Source of the DNA: Empedobacter brevis_A | Lineage (GTDB): Bacteria; Bacteroidota; Bacteroidia; Flavobacteriales; Weeksellaceae | NCBI RefSeq assembly: GCF_965118635.1 | Contig: NZ_CBCPHV010000012.1 | Location: 1 to 58,989, forward strand | DNA length: 58,989 bases | Reading direction: 5' to 3' | Shown here: positions 52,988 through 58,989 of the stretch, one piece after another | How the letters are laid out: every line of letters starts with the position of its first letter | Position numbering within the stretch: position 1 is the stretch's first letter | The notes under the pieces: generated by a model | Told to the model about the DNA's origin: nothing | Databases searched by the model: none | The model's input: only the letters and a program-made list of their open reading frames with translations | Position numbers and translations under genes: made by a program

Positions 52988-54007
52988 TTAGAATAACTCT
53001 GACTTGAATTGTTCTAAGAAACGTTTATCATTTTCTGTGTACAAACGAATATCTCCAATTTGATACAATAGCAATGCAATACGCTCAATTCCCATACCGA
53101 ATGCATAACCCGAATATTTCTCAGGATCGATGTCTACATTACGTAAAACATTAGGATCAACCATTCCACATCCCATAATTTCTAACCAACCTGTTCCTTT
53201 TGTCATACGATAATCGGTTTCTGTTTCTAATCCCCAATATACATCAACTTCGGCAGAAGGCTCTGTAAATGGGAAATATGAAGGACGTAAACGAATTTCA
53301 GATTTACCAAATAACTCAGTTGTAAAATAACTTAATGTTTGTTTTAGATCAGCAAAAGAAACACCTTCGTCGATATATAAACCTTCTATTTGATGGAACA
53401 TCATATGCGAACGAGACGAAATCGCTTCGTTACGATAAACACGACCTGGTGCTAAGAAACGCATTGGCGGTTGATTTTTCTCCATGTGACGAATCTGTGT
53501 AGACGATGTATGCGTACGCAATACAATATCTGGATCAGTTTCGATAAAGAATGTATCTTGCATATCACGCGCAGGATGATGAGCTGGCAAGTTTAACGCT
53601 GTAAAATTGTGCCAATCATCTTCGATTTCTGGACCTTCGGAAACACTAAATCCAATACGATTAAAAATCTCAATAATACGATTTTTTGTAATATTGATTG
53701 GATGGCGAGAACCTAATGTAAATGGTTCTCCTGGGCGTGTTAAGTCTAAAGAAGAATCAGTTTTTCCTTCGTTTGAAATTTCATTTTTAAGAACAGTTGA
53801 CTTTTCAGTTGCCAATGTTTTTAATTCATTTACAACTTGACCAAATTCCTTTTTTTGTTCATTCGGAACTGATTTGAACTGAGTAAATAAGTCGGTTAAA
53901 ATTCCTTTTTTTCCTAAAAATTTAATTCTGAATTCTTCAATTTCAGCAGCATTTGTTGAATGGAAGTTTTTTACTTCTTCAATATATTGTTTGATTTGGT
54001 CAATCAT
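52988..54007 (-). CDS. pheS: Phenylalanyl-tRNA synthetase alpha subunit
   Basis: Catalytic subunit that charges tRNA-Phe. The 339 aa have an N-terminal coiled coil (about 1-85) for tRNA contact, then a class II core: motif 1 region HPINITKNRIIEIFNRIGF, motif 2 FLAPGRVYRNEAISSRSHMMFHQIEG (about 183-208) and motif 3 GYAFGMGIERIALLLYQI (about 303-320). pheT is not adjacent. A -33/-7 promoter is visible at 54029-54058. Confidence 0.97.
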   Translation of the reverse strand: MIDQIKQYIEEVKNFHSTNAAEIEEFRIKFLGKKGILTDLFTQFKSVPNEQKKEFGQVVNELKTLATEKSTVLKNEISNEGKTDSSLDLTRPGEPFTLGSRHPINITKNRIIEIFNRIGFSVSEGPEIEDDWHNFTALNLPAHHPARDMQDTFFIETDPDIVLRTHTSSTQIRHMEKNQPPMRFLAPGRVYRNEAISSRSHMMFHQIEGLYIDEGVSFADLKQTLSYFTTELFGKSEIRLRPSYFPFTEPSAEVDVYWGLETETDYRMTKGTGWLEIMGCGMVDPNVLRNVDIDPEKYSGYAFGMGIERIALLLYQIGDIRLYTENDKRFLEQFKSELF

Positions 54008-54028
54008 AATTTCTGATCAATTTAAGCA

Positions 54029-54058
54029 CAAATTTAACCGATAATCAACTTATAACAA
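54029..54058 (-). promoter_or_regulatory. Promoter of pheS
   Basis: Minus strand TTG (54056-54058), gap of 19, TAAATTTG (54029-54036), a consensus Bacteroidetes promoter. Confidence 0.75.
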
Positions 54059-54104
54059 ATTATTCGAGTACTTTTATTAAAAATGAAGAATTCTTACTAA
54101 ATAA

Positions 54105-54137
54105 AAAATCCACCTAAGAAAACTTAAGAGGATTTTT
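54105..54137 (-). terminator. Terminator of the DegT-family aminotransferase gene
   Basis: Interrupted stem AAAATCC...TAAG / CTTA...GGATTTT with an AAAA loop; on the minus strand it runs into TTTTTTATTTAG. Confidence 0.6.
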
Positions 54138-54159
54138 GTTTTATTTTAAAATTTAGAAA

Positions 54160-55296
54160 TTACTTTCCAAAAACTTCTTTTACTTTAGTCGCAATTCTCT
54201 CACGATCTGCATCTGTTAAGTTAGAACCTGAAGGTAAACATAATCCATTTTCGAATAATTGTTCAGCTACTTTCCCTCCATAATAAGGAGCATCTGCAAA
54301 AACAGGTTGCAAGTGCATTGGTTTCCATAACGGACGAGATTCGATGTCATCTTCTAAGAAAGCTAAACGTAATTCTTCGCGCGTTTTACCTGCTACTTTT
54401 GGATCAATTAAAATTGCAGATAACCAATGATTTGAAAAATAATCTGAAGTTGGTTCTTTAAAAACCGTTACTCCTTCAATATCTGCAAATAAATCTTGAT
54501 AGAATTTGTTCATCGCACGACGTGCTTCTACTCTATCTGCTAAGACTTCCATTTGTCCACGTCCAATTCCCGCTGTAATATTACTCATACGATAATTGTA
54601 ACCAATATGCGAATGTTGATAATGTGGTGCATTATCACGGGCTTGTGTTGCTAAAAATACTGCTTTATCTTTATCTTCTTGTGTTTGACAAACCAATGCT
54701 CCACCTCCAGAAGTTGTAATAATTTTATTTCCGTTAAATGACAATGCTCCAAAACGTCCAAACGTTCCACAAGCTTTTCCTTTGTAAGTAGAACCCAATG
54801 CTTCTGCAGCGTCTTCTATTACTGGAATATTGTATTTTTCCGCAACAGCATGTATTTCGTCAACTTTATATGGCATTCCGTACAAATGAACTGCTAAAAT
54901 TGCTTTTGGTGTTTTTCCTTTTGCCATACGATCTTTAATTGCTTCTTCTAACGCAATTGGGCAAATATTCCATGTTTCATTTTCTGAATCAACAAAAACA
55001 GGTGTTGCTCCTTGGTAGGCAATTGGATTTGCGGTTGCTGAAAATGTCATTGATTGACAAATTACCTCATCTCCGTGAGAAACGCCACATTCTATTAATG
55101 CTAAATGAATAGCTGCTGTTCCTGCAGATAATGCTGCAACATAAACATCTGCATTTAAAAAATTTTCTAAATCTTTTTCAAAGCCATTCACATTTGGTCC
55201 TAAAGGTGCTACCCAATTTGTATCGAATGCTTCGTGAATATATTTTAATTCATTTCCTCCCATGTGAGGAGATGATAACCATATTTTTTCAGCCAT
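54160..55296 (-). CDS. DegT/DnrJ/EryC1/StrS aminotransferase (sugar aminotransferase)
   Basis: A PLP-dependent enzyme of 378 aa that transfers an amino group to a nucleotide-linked keto-sugar. Features are AALSAGTAAIHLALIECGV (about 54-72), the cofactor Asp in VIEDAAEALGSTYKG (about 161-175), the PLP Lys in SFNGNKIITTSGGG (about 187-200) and the C-terminal PLWKPMHLQPVF and CLPSGSNLTDADR motifs. Closest in style to enzymes for UDP-bacillosamine or O-antigen/capsule sugars. The rest of a glycan cluster is not present. A TAAATTTG -7 box is at 55322-55329. It is the last core gene before the repeat island. Confidence 0.9.
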   Translation of the reverse strand: MAEKIWLSSPHMGGNELKYIHEAFDTNWVAPLGPNVNGFEKDLENFLNADVYVAALSAGTAAIHLALIECGVSHGDEVICQSMTFSATANPIAYQGATPVFVDSENETWNICPIALEEAIKDRMAKGKTPKAILAVHLYGMPYKVDEIHAVAEKYNIPVIEDAAEALGSTYKGKACGTFGRFGALSFNGNKIITTSGGGALVCQTQEDKDKAVFLATQARDNAPHYQHSHIGYNYRMSNITAGIGRGQMEVLADRVEARRAMNKFYQDLFADIEGVTVFKEPTSDYFSNHWLSAILIDPKVAGKTREELRLAFLEDDIESRPLWKPMHLQPVFADAPYYGGKVAEQLFENGLCLPSGSNLTDADRERIATKVKEVFGK

Positions 55297-55321
55297 TTTT
55301 TATAGTTGTTTTTTTGTTGAA

Positions 55322-55329
55322 CAAATTTA
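55322..55329 (-). promoter_or_regulatory. -7 promoter element of the aminotransferase gene
   Basis: Minus-strand TAAATTTG followed by TTC, 25 bases before the start codon. Confidence 0.55.
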
Positions 55330-55494
55330 AAATAAAAGTATGATTTAAGCCTCATTTGTTCGTCATAAAACTATGTCAATGAAAATAAAAACTTTCGAAA
55401 AATAAAAATAAAGTTAAAGCACTAATATTAAACAGCTTAAGATGTAATTCTTATCACTTGAACAGAATGGAAAATATTCCTATAAACTTATACA

Positions 55495-55536
55495 GCCATT
55501 ATATAGCCTTTATCCTGCCTTTATGTAGGGAGTATC
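55495..55536 (+). repeat. Direct repeat, copy A (partner at 55929)
   Basis: 42 bases beginning GCCATTATATAG and ending GGGAGTATC. The last 31 bases (55506-55536) are identical to 55940-55970, and two mismatches fall in the first 12. It contains GCCTTTAT twice. Confidence 0.9.
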
Positions 55537-55777
55537 CTGCCAGTATCTTATCATCTGAACCATCCTAAATAACTATACAGATTTTTAAATAAAACCTGTT
55601 ATAGTTATACTCCTATTTATCTTAATCCTAAACTTACTTATAATGAAGTTTTCAAATCTAAAGGAGCCTGTTGAAGAATCTCATTATCTACTTATGATTT
55701 CGACTACGCTCAATCAACTATTACCAATCTTAACCTAATTTTATAATCACAATAGAAACATAGGTTTTCTTAAGTTT

Positions 55778-55794
55778 TACGCTTAACGTTTTAC
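55778..55794 (+). repeat. Flanking repeat 1, left copy (right copy 58129-58145)
   Basis: TACGCTTAACGTTTTAC, present once on each side of the sigma-dCas12f genes in the same orientation. Short, so chance cannot be ruled out alone, but it occurs together with flanking repeat 2 in the same order. Confidence 0.6.
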
Positions 55795-55847
55795 ATATTT
55801 TTCTTTATCAGTTCTATGTACCTATGTGATGAATGTTCTTTCTTGTC

Positions 55848-55896
55848 ATTCTAAATCGTCAGATTTTTAATTCCTATTTAAATATTCAAATTCGTT
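55848..55896 (+). repeat. Flanking repeat 2, left copy (right copy 58473-58523)
   Basis: ATTCTAAATCGTC then A/G, GATTTTTAA, a variable middle and AAATATTCAAATTCGTT. About 49-51 bases, imperfect, same orientation on both sides of the locus. Confidence 0.7.
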
Positions 55897-55928
55897 ATCA
55901 TTCCAACATTTTATACATACATTCTACT

Positions 55929-55970
55929 GCCACTATATTGCCTTTATCCTGCCTTTATGTAGGGAGTATC
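55929..55970 (+). repeat. Direct repeat, copy B (partner at 55495)
   Basis: The second copy, 434 bases to the right; it ends about 24 bases from the T-tract of the candidate guide RNA. Confidence 0.9.
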
Positions 55971-55993
55971 TAGCAAGAATTTATAAATCAAAT

Positions 55994-56090
55994 AAAAAAA
56001 GTGTACCCACGCGTTGTATATGTTTTTTTTTACATTCAGTGAGTGTTCGTGATCAACCTCACCTTACGGGTGTACAATCACCCTCAAAAA
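55994..56090 (-). ncRNA. Candidate guide RNA of the sigma-dCas12f system
   Basis: Minus strand, starting 7 bases after the dCas12f stop codon. Stem 1 is GGGTG/CACCC with loop ATTGTA (56083-56068). Stem 2 is GTGAG plus GTT pairing with AAC plus CTCAC (56061-56039). Stem 3 is ATGT/ACAT closed by a run of A (56035-56020). Next comes about 19 nt with little structure (56019-56001, ATACAACGCGTGGGTACAC), then T7 (56000-55994). A folded scaffold, about 20 nt of guide and a U-tract, on the same strand just past the effector gene, is the layout expected by analogy with TnpB omega-RNAs and Cas12f guides. The folding is by eye and no target is present in this window. Confidence 0.5.
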
Positions 56091-56097
56091 TTATAAT

Positions 56098-57195
56098 TTA
56101 TGCTATAATAAGCTCAATTCCTGCTTTATCAGCTTTGTATTTTATTTTGGTTATCAATTCATAATAACCCCAATTCCTCAGTACAAATTCTTCTTCTTTG
56201 GCTAGCTCCATCTTTTCTTCTTGATCCAATAAAATAAGTGTTCCTGCTTTATTATTGATACAAAAATCAATTAGCTTTCGACTGTAAACATGTAATCGAT
56301 TATGCACATAATTCCGCTCTACTTGATTCATTTTTTCTAGCGCTTTTAGTTTTCTCGTTCTTCCTTTGCCTGATTTCGCATAAGTTACTCCTGCTTGGGT
56401 TCGTTTACGGGAAGCTTGTATCGCTAATCTTCTATACAAAAACTCTTCTTTGGTTCCGATAGAAAGTCTAGACTTACCTACTTTTACAACCAATGGATAT
56501 TCTAATGATAAGGAAGCTTCTGCTATAGTTTCGGGTTTTAATTGATGGTTTTCTTTTTCAATTTCAACAACAGCTAACCAAAATATTTTACCTTTTTCTA
56601 TTTTTATTTGCGATGTACAAAGTTTAATTTCACCATTTACTACTTGTTCCAATAGTTTTTTGTTGTCTGTAAAATCTTTTCCTAAATAGGTTTTGAATGG
56701 AAGTTGAAACAACCGAAAACAAAAACTTTTTTTCTCGGGATGATAAGATAATTTACTAATACTTTCTGCTCCAAAAGGAAATGCCATATCTCGTTTAAAG
56801 TTTTTTAAAGAAGCTTCTCCTCTCCAATATTCTTGGTAATCTTTGTTAAAAGTACTCTGTAGTCTACTATTTAAACAAGATAATATATTCATTGGAATTT
56901 CACCTTTAAAACGATCTGATATCACACGATAAGTGGTATTTATTCGCGAACGTTGTAAGATTCCTGCTTCATCTTTCTTTTCATCAACCAACTTGTGTAC
57001 AATCCCTTCTGAGAGATACAAAAACTCTTTCACCATCGCTTGTATATATAAATGAGAAACGATCAAATTAGCGGCTCTATAACATCTGTTTCTCCATTTG
57101 TAAAGTGTTTCCAAAACCTCTTGACGTTCTTCTTGGGTTGGTAAATCAACAATTAACTGTATTTTTCGCGTGAGTATTAAAGTAGATTTTTCCAT
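56098..57195 (-). CDS. Nuclease-dead Cas12f/TnpB-like protein (dCas12f)
   Basis: A 365-aa protein (start ATG 57195; an in-frame TTG lies two codons earlier). Residues 1-140 are helical and basic (YKWRNRCYRAANLIVSHLY), like a REC lobe. Residues about 165-212 resemble the WED strands (GEIKLCTSQIKIEKGKIFW). RuvC-like parts follow, but at RuvC-I (EASLSLEYP, 226-234) the D-L-G-I motif reads S-L-S-L. The bridge region GKGRTRKLKALEKMNQVERNY (277-297) is well kept. At RuvC-II (GTLILLD, 318-324) the Glu is Leu. The protein ends at KADKAGIELIIA, just where the TSxxCxxCG zinc finger and RuvC-III Asp should follow, and no such frame continues downstream. So it should bind RNA and DNA but not cut. The sigma gene ends two bases upstream, indicating coupled expression. 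Confidence 0.8.
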   Translation of the reverse strand: MEKSTLILTRKIQLIVDLPTQEERQEVLETLYKWRNRCYRAANLIVSHLYIQAMVKEFLYLSEGIVHKLVDEKKDEAGILQRSRINTTYRVISDRFKGEIPMNILSCLNSRLQSTFNKDYQEYWRGEASLKNFKRDMAFPFGAESISKLSYHPEKKSFCFRLFQLPFKTYLGKDFTDNKKLLEQVVNGEIKLCTSQIKIEKGKIFWLAVVEIEKENHQLKPETIAEASLSLEYPLVVKVGKSRLSIGTKEEFLYRRLAIQASRKRTQAGVTYAKSGKGRTRKLKALEKMNQVERNYVHNRLHVYSRKLIDFCINNKAGTLILLDQEEKMELAKEEEFVLRNWGYYELITKIKYKADKAGIELIIA

Positions 57196-57197
57196 TA

Positions 57198-57980
57198 TCA
57201 ATAGTTTAGGGATTGAACTTTATTTTGTTGGGTAAATTTATAGGCGACTATAAATTCATTGTGTACTTCTTTTTGAGACAATTGTAATTCCTTAGCGATA
57301 TTTTCAAAAGATTGTTTATGCTCGCATCGAAGTTTTAAAATCAACGATTGTTTTTCGGATATTTGATTTTTCTTCTCTACGGTAGAGATTGTTTTGGTTT
57401 TAATAATTAACTTATCTTGGTGACTTAAAATCTTTTTAAGATCATCAATAGCATGTTTAATTTCATTACTTGTTTCAGTTATTCCTCTTCCCATTGCATT
57501 GGCAATTGCTTTGTACTGAAATCCATATTTTAAACATAGTTCAATCAAATGTTTTCTTTTAGCACTTAATAAGGGTAACACTTTTATAATTTCATCAAAA
57601 TATTGCTGTTGTGTTTCTTGTTTGTTCAGGTTTTCAATATTATCAGCAGGATCATATCCAGCTAAATAACTTTGATAATTCTCATAACTTTCTAGTGAAC
57701 TTACAGTTCTAAAAAACTTATTCTTCGGTTTAGCATAATGCGAATAACAACTGTATTTCATAACATATCTCAAAAAGAAAAAGATATGATCAGGAGATTC
57801 AATCTTCTCTCGATATTCCCAAAGTTTCAGAAACACATCTTGTAACAAACATTCCACAACAAATTCATCCTTAATTATCTGTTTACCAATCAAAAAAAGT
57901 AACCTTTTATGTCTTACATAAATTTGCTCCAAAGCTTTGGGATTGCCTTTTTTCAGTAATTCATATTCATTTTCTAGCAT
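57198..57980 (-). CDS. ECF-like sigma factor paired with dCas12f
   Basis: A 260-aa sigma-70 family protein, longer than a standard ECF factor (about 180-200 aa). Region sigma-2 lies at about 9-80 (KGNPKALEQIYVRHKRLLF, CLLQDVFLKLWEYREKI). Region sigma-4 is at about 129-186 (VLPLLSAKRKHLIELCL, then FQYKAIANAMG). A further C-terminal segment, 207-250, looks like a second helix-turn-helix of sigma-4 type (SEKQSLILKLRCEHKQSFEN, IAKELQLSQKEVHNEF). There is no anti-sigma/FecR gene next to it; instead its stop is followed after two bases by dCas12f. By analogy with described dCas12f-sigma-E pairs, the sigma factor would be carried to promoters by the RNA-guided protein and recruit RNA polymerase there. 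Confidence 0.85.
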   Translation of the reverse strand: MLENEYELLKKGNPKALEQIYVRHKRLLFLIGKQIIKDEFVVECLLQDVFLKLWEYREKIESPDHIFFFLRYVMKYSCYSHYAKPKNKFFRTVSSLESYENYQSYLAGYDPADNIENLNKQETQQQYFDEIIKVLPLLSAKRKHLIELCLKYGFQYKAIANAMGRGITETSNEIKHAIDDLKKILSHQDKLIIKTKTISTVEKKNQISEKQSLILKLRCEHKQSFENIAKELQLSQKEVHNEFIVAYKFTQQNKVQSLNY

Positions 57981-58128
57981 AATAAGGGTGGTTTATTTAT
58001 GTGATACGTATTACGTCTACGTTTTTACATCGTTTAAATTCAACATTCATTTTAAAAGCTACTCCTTTTCCAGTACATCGCGCCAACTTTGTTTTTGGGA
58101 ATAAGGGTATATTTTATGTTTTACGTTC

Positions 58129-58145
58129 TACGCTTAACGTTTTAC
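58129..58145 (+). repeat. Flanking repeat 1, right copy
   Basis: TACGCTTAACGTTTTAC, identical to 55778-55794. Confidence 0.6.
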
Positions 58146-58472
58146 GTGTTTTCTATTATCAATATTCTAATTCATTTTTAACAACAAATTTTGTCATACT
58201 GGGCTTGTCTCAGAATCTCATCTCATTGGTATTCTTAGCTTGTCGAAAAATCTCTTCCTTTCATTTTTTTATTCATAGCTTATCTATTTTAATTATCGGT
58301 ATTCATATGCCCTTCGGGGAAACTCATCTAAAAAAACGAAACAAAAAAAGATGCCGACAGCAGTCTCTCAATGATTCAACTAAATAAATTATTTCCATAA
58401 AGTTGGCAACTCGCTCCACTCAGACACTCCAACTTTTTTCATTCCAATAATTTAGAGTTGAATTGCATTTCG

Positions 58473-58523
58473 ATTCTAAATCGTCGGATTTTTAAATTCT
58501 TTTTTCAAATATTCAAATTCGTT
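58473..58523 (+). repeat. Flanking repeat 2, right copy
   Basis: ATTCTAAATCGTCGGATTTTTAA, a T-rich middle and CAAATATTCAAATTCGTT; imperfect partner of 55848-55896. Confidence 0.7.
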
Positions 58524-58682
58524 GTCTATGTGAACTCATTTCAGAACCTCATCGTTAATCTGAATACATACTACTTTTTACTTTATACATCATAAATACT
58601 TCACATTATAATTCTAAAAACTCAATACTAATATCTAACATCTAATCTGTACATCTTACAATTCTAACTGAATCGAATAACC

Positions 58683-58976
58683 GTCTGTGCAAAATCTTTA
58701 AATTTTGCAAAAGTGTAGAGGATAAAACAAATGGTATAGAGGAATAACCAAGTGTATATTTTATAAAGTTCGATGCGAATGTGATGGAATAAAACGACCA
58801 AAAACAAGAAAGGCATGGAACTCATCTTAAAGCATTAGAGGTACTGGCATACCCAAAGGAACAATAAGAGAGCCCACGCCTAGGTCGTGAGCAAAACTAC
58901 TTATTTTTCTTGTTCCTTTTTATGAAAAGTGCCAGTTTTCTAATACAAGAGAAAAAGTAATAATTACTTTATTTTT
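58683..58976 (+). ncRNA. Strongly structured RNA of unknown class
   Basis: A 5' hairpin TGCAAAAT/ATTTTGCA lies near 58687-58710. The main element is a nested rod: ACTGGCA (58843-58849) with TGCCAGT (58930-58936), AAAGGAAC (58855-58862) with GTTCCTTT (58912-58919), AATAAG (58863-58868) with CTTATT (58900-58905), and a terminal hairpin GCCCACG/CGTGAGC around CCTAGGT (58872-58892). A terminator closes it at 58954-58976. No known bacterial RNA (RNase P, tmRNA, SRP, 6S, known riboswitches) is recognised. It may be another guide-type RNA, a bridge RNA of an IS110-like element running out of the window, or unrelated. Confidence 0.55.
58954..58976 (+). terminator. Terminator of the structured RNA
   Basis: AAAGTAAT / ATTACTTT around one A (short effective loop), followed by ATTTTT; supports plus-strand transcription of the structured region. 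Confidence 0.65.
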
Positions 58977-58989
58977 AAATAATTGATAT

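Larger units (their letters stand above)
55330..55990. other. Gene-free, repeat-rich region left of the sigma-dCas12f locus
   Basis: No credible gene in either strand. It holds two copies of a 42-base direct repeat (55495 and 55929) and one copy each of two repeats that recur to the right of the locus (55778 and 55848). At 55668-55730 it holds text resembling common Bacteroidetes intergenic repeats (GTTGAAGAATCTCAT and TTTCGACTACGCTCAA). The composition is less A-rich in runs than elsewhere in the window and looks like decayed repeat DNA. Confidence 0.6.
57981..58680. other. Gene-free region upstream of the sigma factor gene
   Basis: An open frame at 58001-58387 on the plus strand gives a protein with no recognisable features and sits on repeat-like DNA, so I do not call it. 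Fragments such as GGCTTGTCTCAGAATCTCAT and GCTTGTCGAAAAATCTCTTC (58202-58258) resemble common Bacteroidetes intergenic repeats. The right copies of flanking repeats 1 and 2 lie at 58129 and 58473. No TAnnTTTG promoter box was found just upstream of the sigma start. Confidence 0.55.

Noticed and set aside
56001..56019. Target of the proposed guide inside this window
   Set aside because: I looked for the guide's first bases and its complement near gene starts and found no match; the target must lie elsewhere or the guide boundaries differ.
56098..57195. Ordinary IS605-type TnpB transposon gene
   Set aside because: No TnpA gene or IS ends, catalytic residues and zinc finger are missing, and the gene is coupled to a sigma factor gene.
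58001..58387. 128-aa open frame on the plus strand
   Set aside because: No family resemblance, odd composition, overlaps repeat-like intergenic sequence and lacks a promoter box.

Overview
The window is AT-rich chromosomal DNA from a member of the Bacteroidota, class Flavobacteriia, most likely family Weeksellaceae (Empedobacter/Chryseobacterium relatives). That placement is inferred from these features: promoters of the TTG-N(16-21)-TAnnTTTG type and the near absence of Shine-Dalgarno sites; PorQ of the type IX secretion system; a mevalonate-pathway HMG-CoA synthase; lipoproteins with short Cys lipoboxes; and a TonB-dependent receptor under a TPP riboswitch.

Bases 1-55300 are mostly ordinary core genome. 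In order they carry the end of a glutaminase gene, cmk and porQ; a DUF2339 membrane protein, an MscS/YbdG channel and zupT; tRNA-Leu, an MBL hydrolase and a conserved protein of unknown function; a nonsense-interrupted leucine-rich-repeat lipoprotein gene; bcp-recA and nth; a thiamine-regulated TonB receptor; a TPR/HTH regulator; an EEP-family protein and purK-purE; a seven-copy 42-bp tandem repeat; ppiD, lptC and an outer-membrane protein; tRNA-Phe, ychF and a thioredoxin; pgi; the plsC-M1 peptidase-rnhA cluster; fau and several lipoproteins; an alcohol dehydrogenase and a prolyl oligopeptidase; a MATE pump behind a structured leader; mvaS, an HdeD-like protein and cardiolipin synthase; a second, identical tRNA-Phe; two small sugar-nucleotide-type genes; der, tRNA-Arg, an ABC binding protein and a MepB-like protein; and pheS and a DegT-family aminotransferase. 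Most convergent pairs are separated by clear intrinsic terminators.

The last 3.7 kb (55300-58989) is different. It is a repeat-rich, gene-poor island whose only convincing genes are two tightly coupled minus-strand genes. The first encodes an ECF-like sigma factor of 260 aa with an extra C-terminal helix-turn-helix. The second encodes a 365-aa Cas12f/TnpB-like protein that has lost the RuvC-I Asp and the RuvC-II Glu and stops before the zinc finger and RuvC-III. This pairing matches the nuclease-dead Cas12f plus sigma-E systems recently described in Bacteroidetes as RNA-guided transcription activators. Directly after the dCas12f stop codon, on the same strand, lies a predicted run of hairpins followed by about 19 nt of unstructured sequence and a T7 tract, which is the layout expected of its guide RNA. 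A second, independent, strongly folded RNA with its own terminator lies at about 58680-58976 on the plus strand. Imperfect direct repeats occur on both sides of the locus. I regard this locus as the exciting system in the window. Its targets are not visible here and would have to be sought genome-wide.
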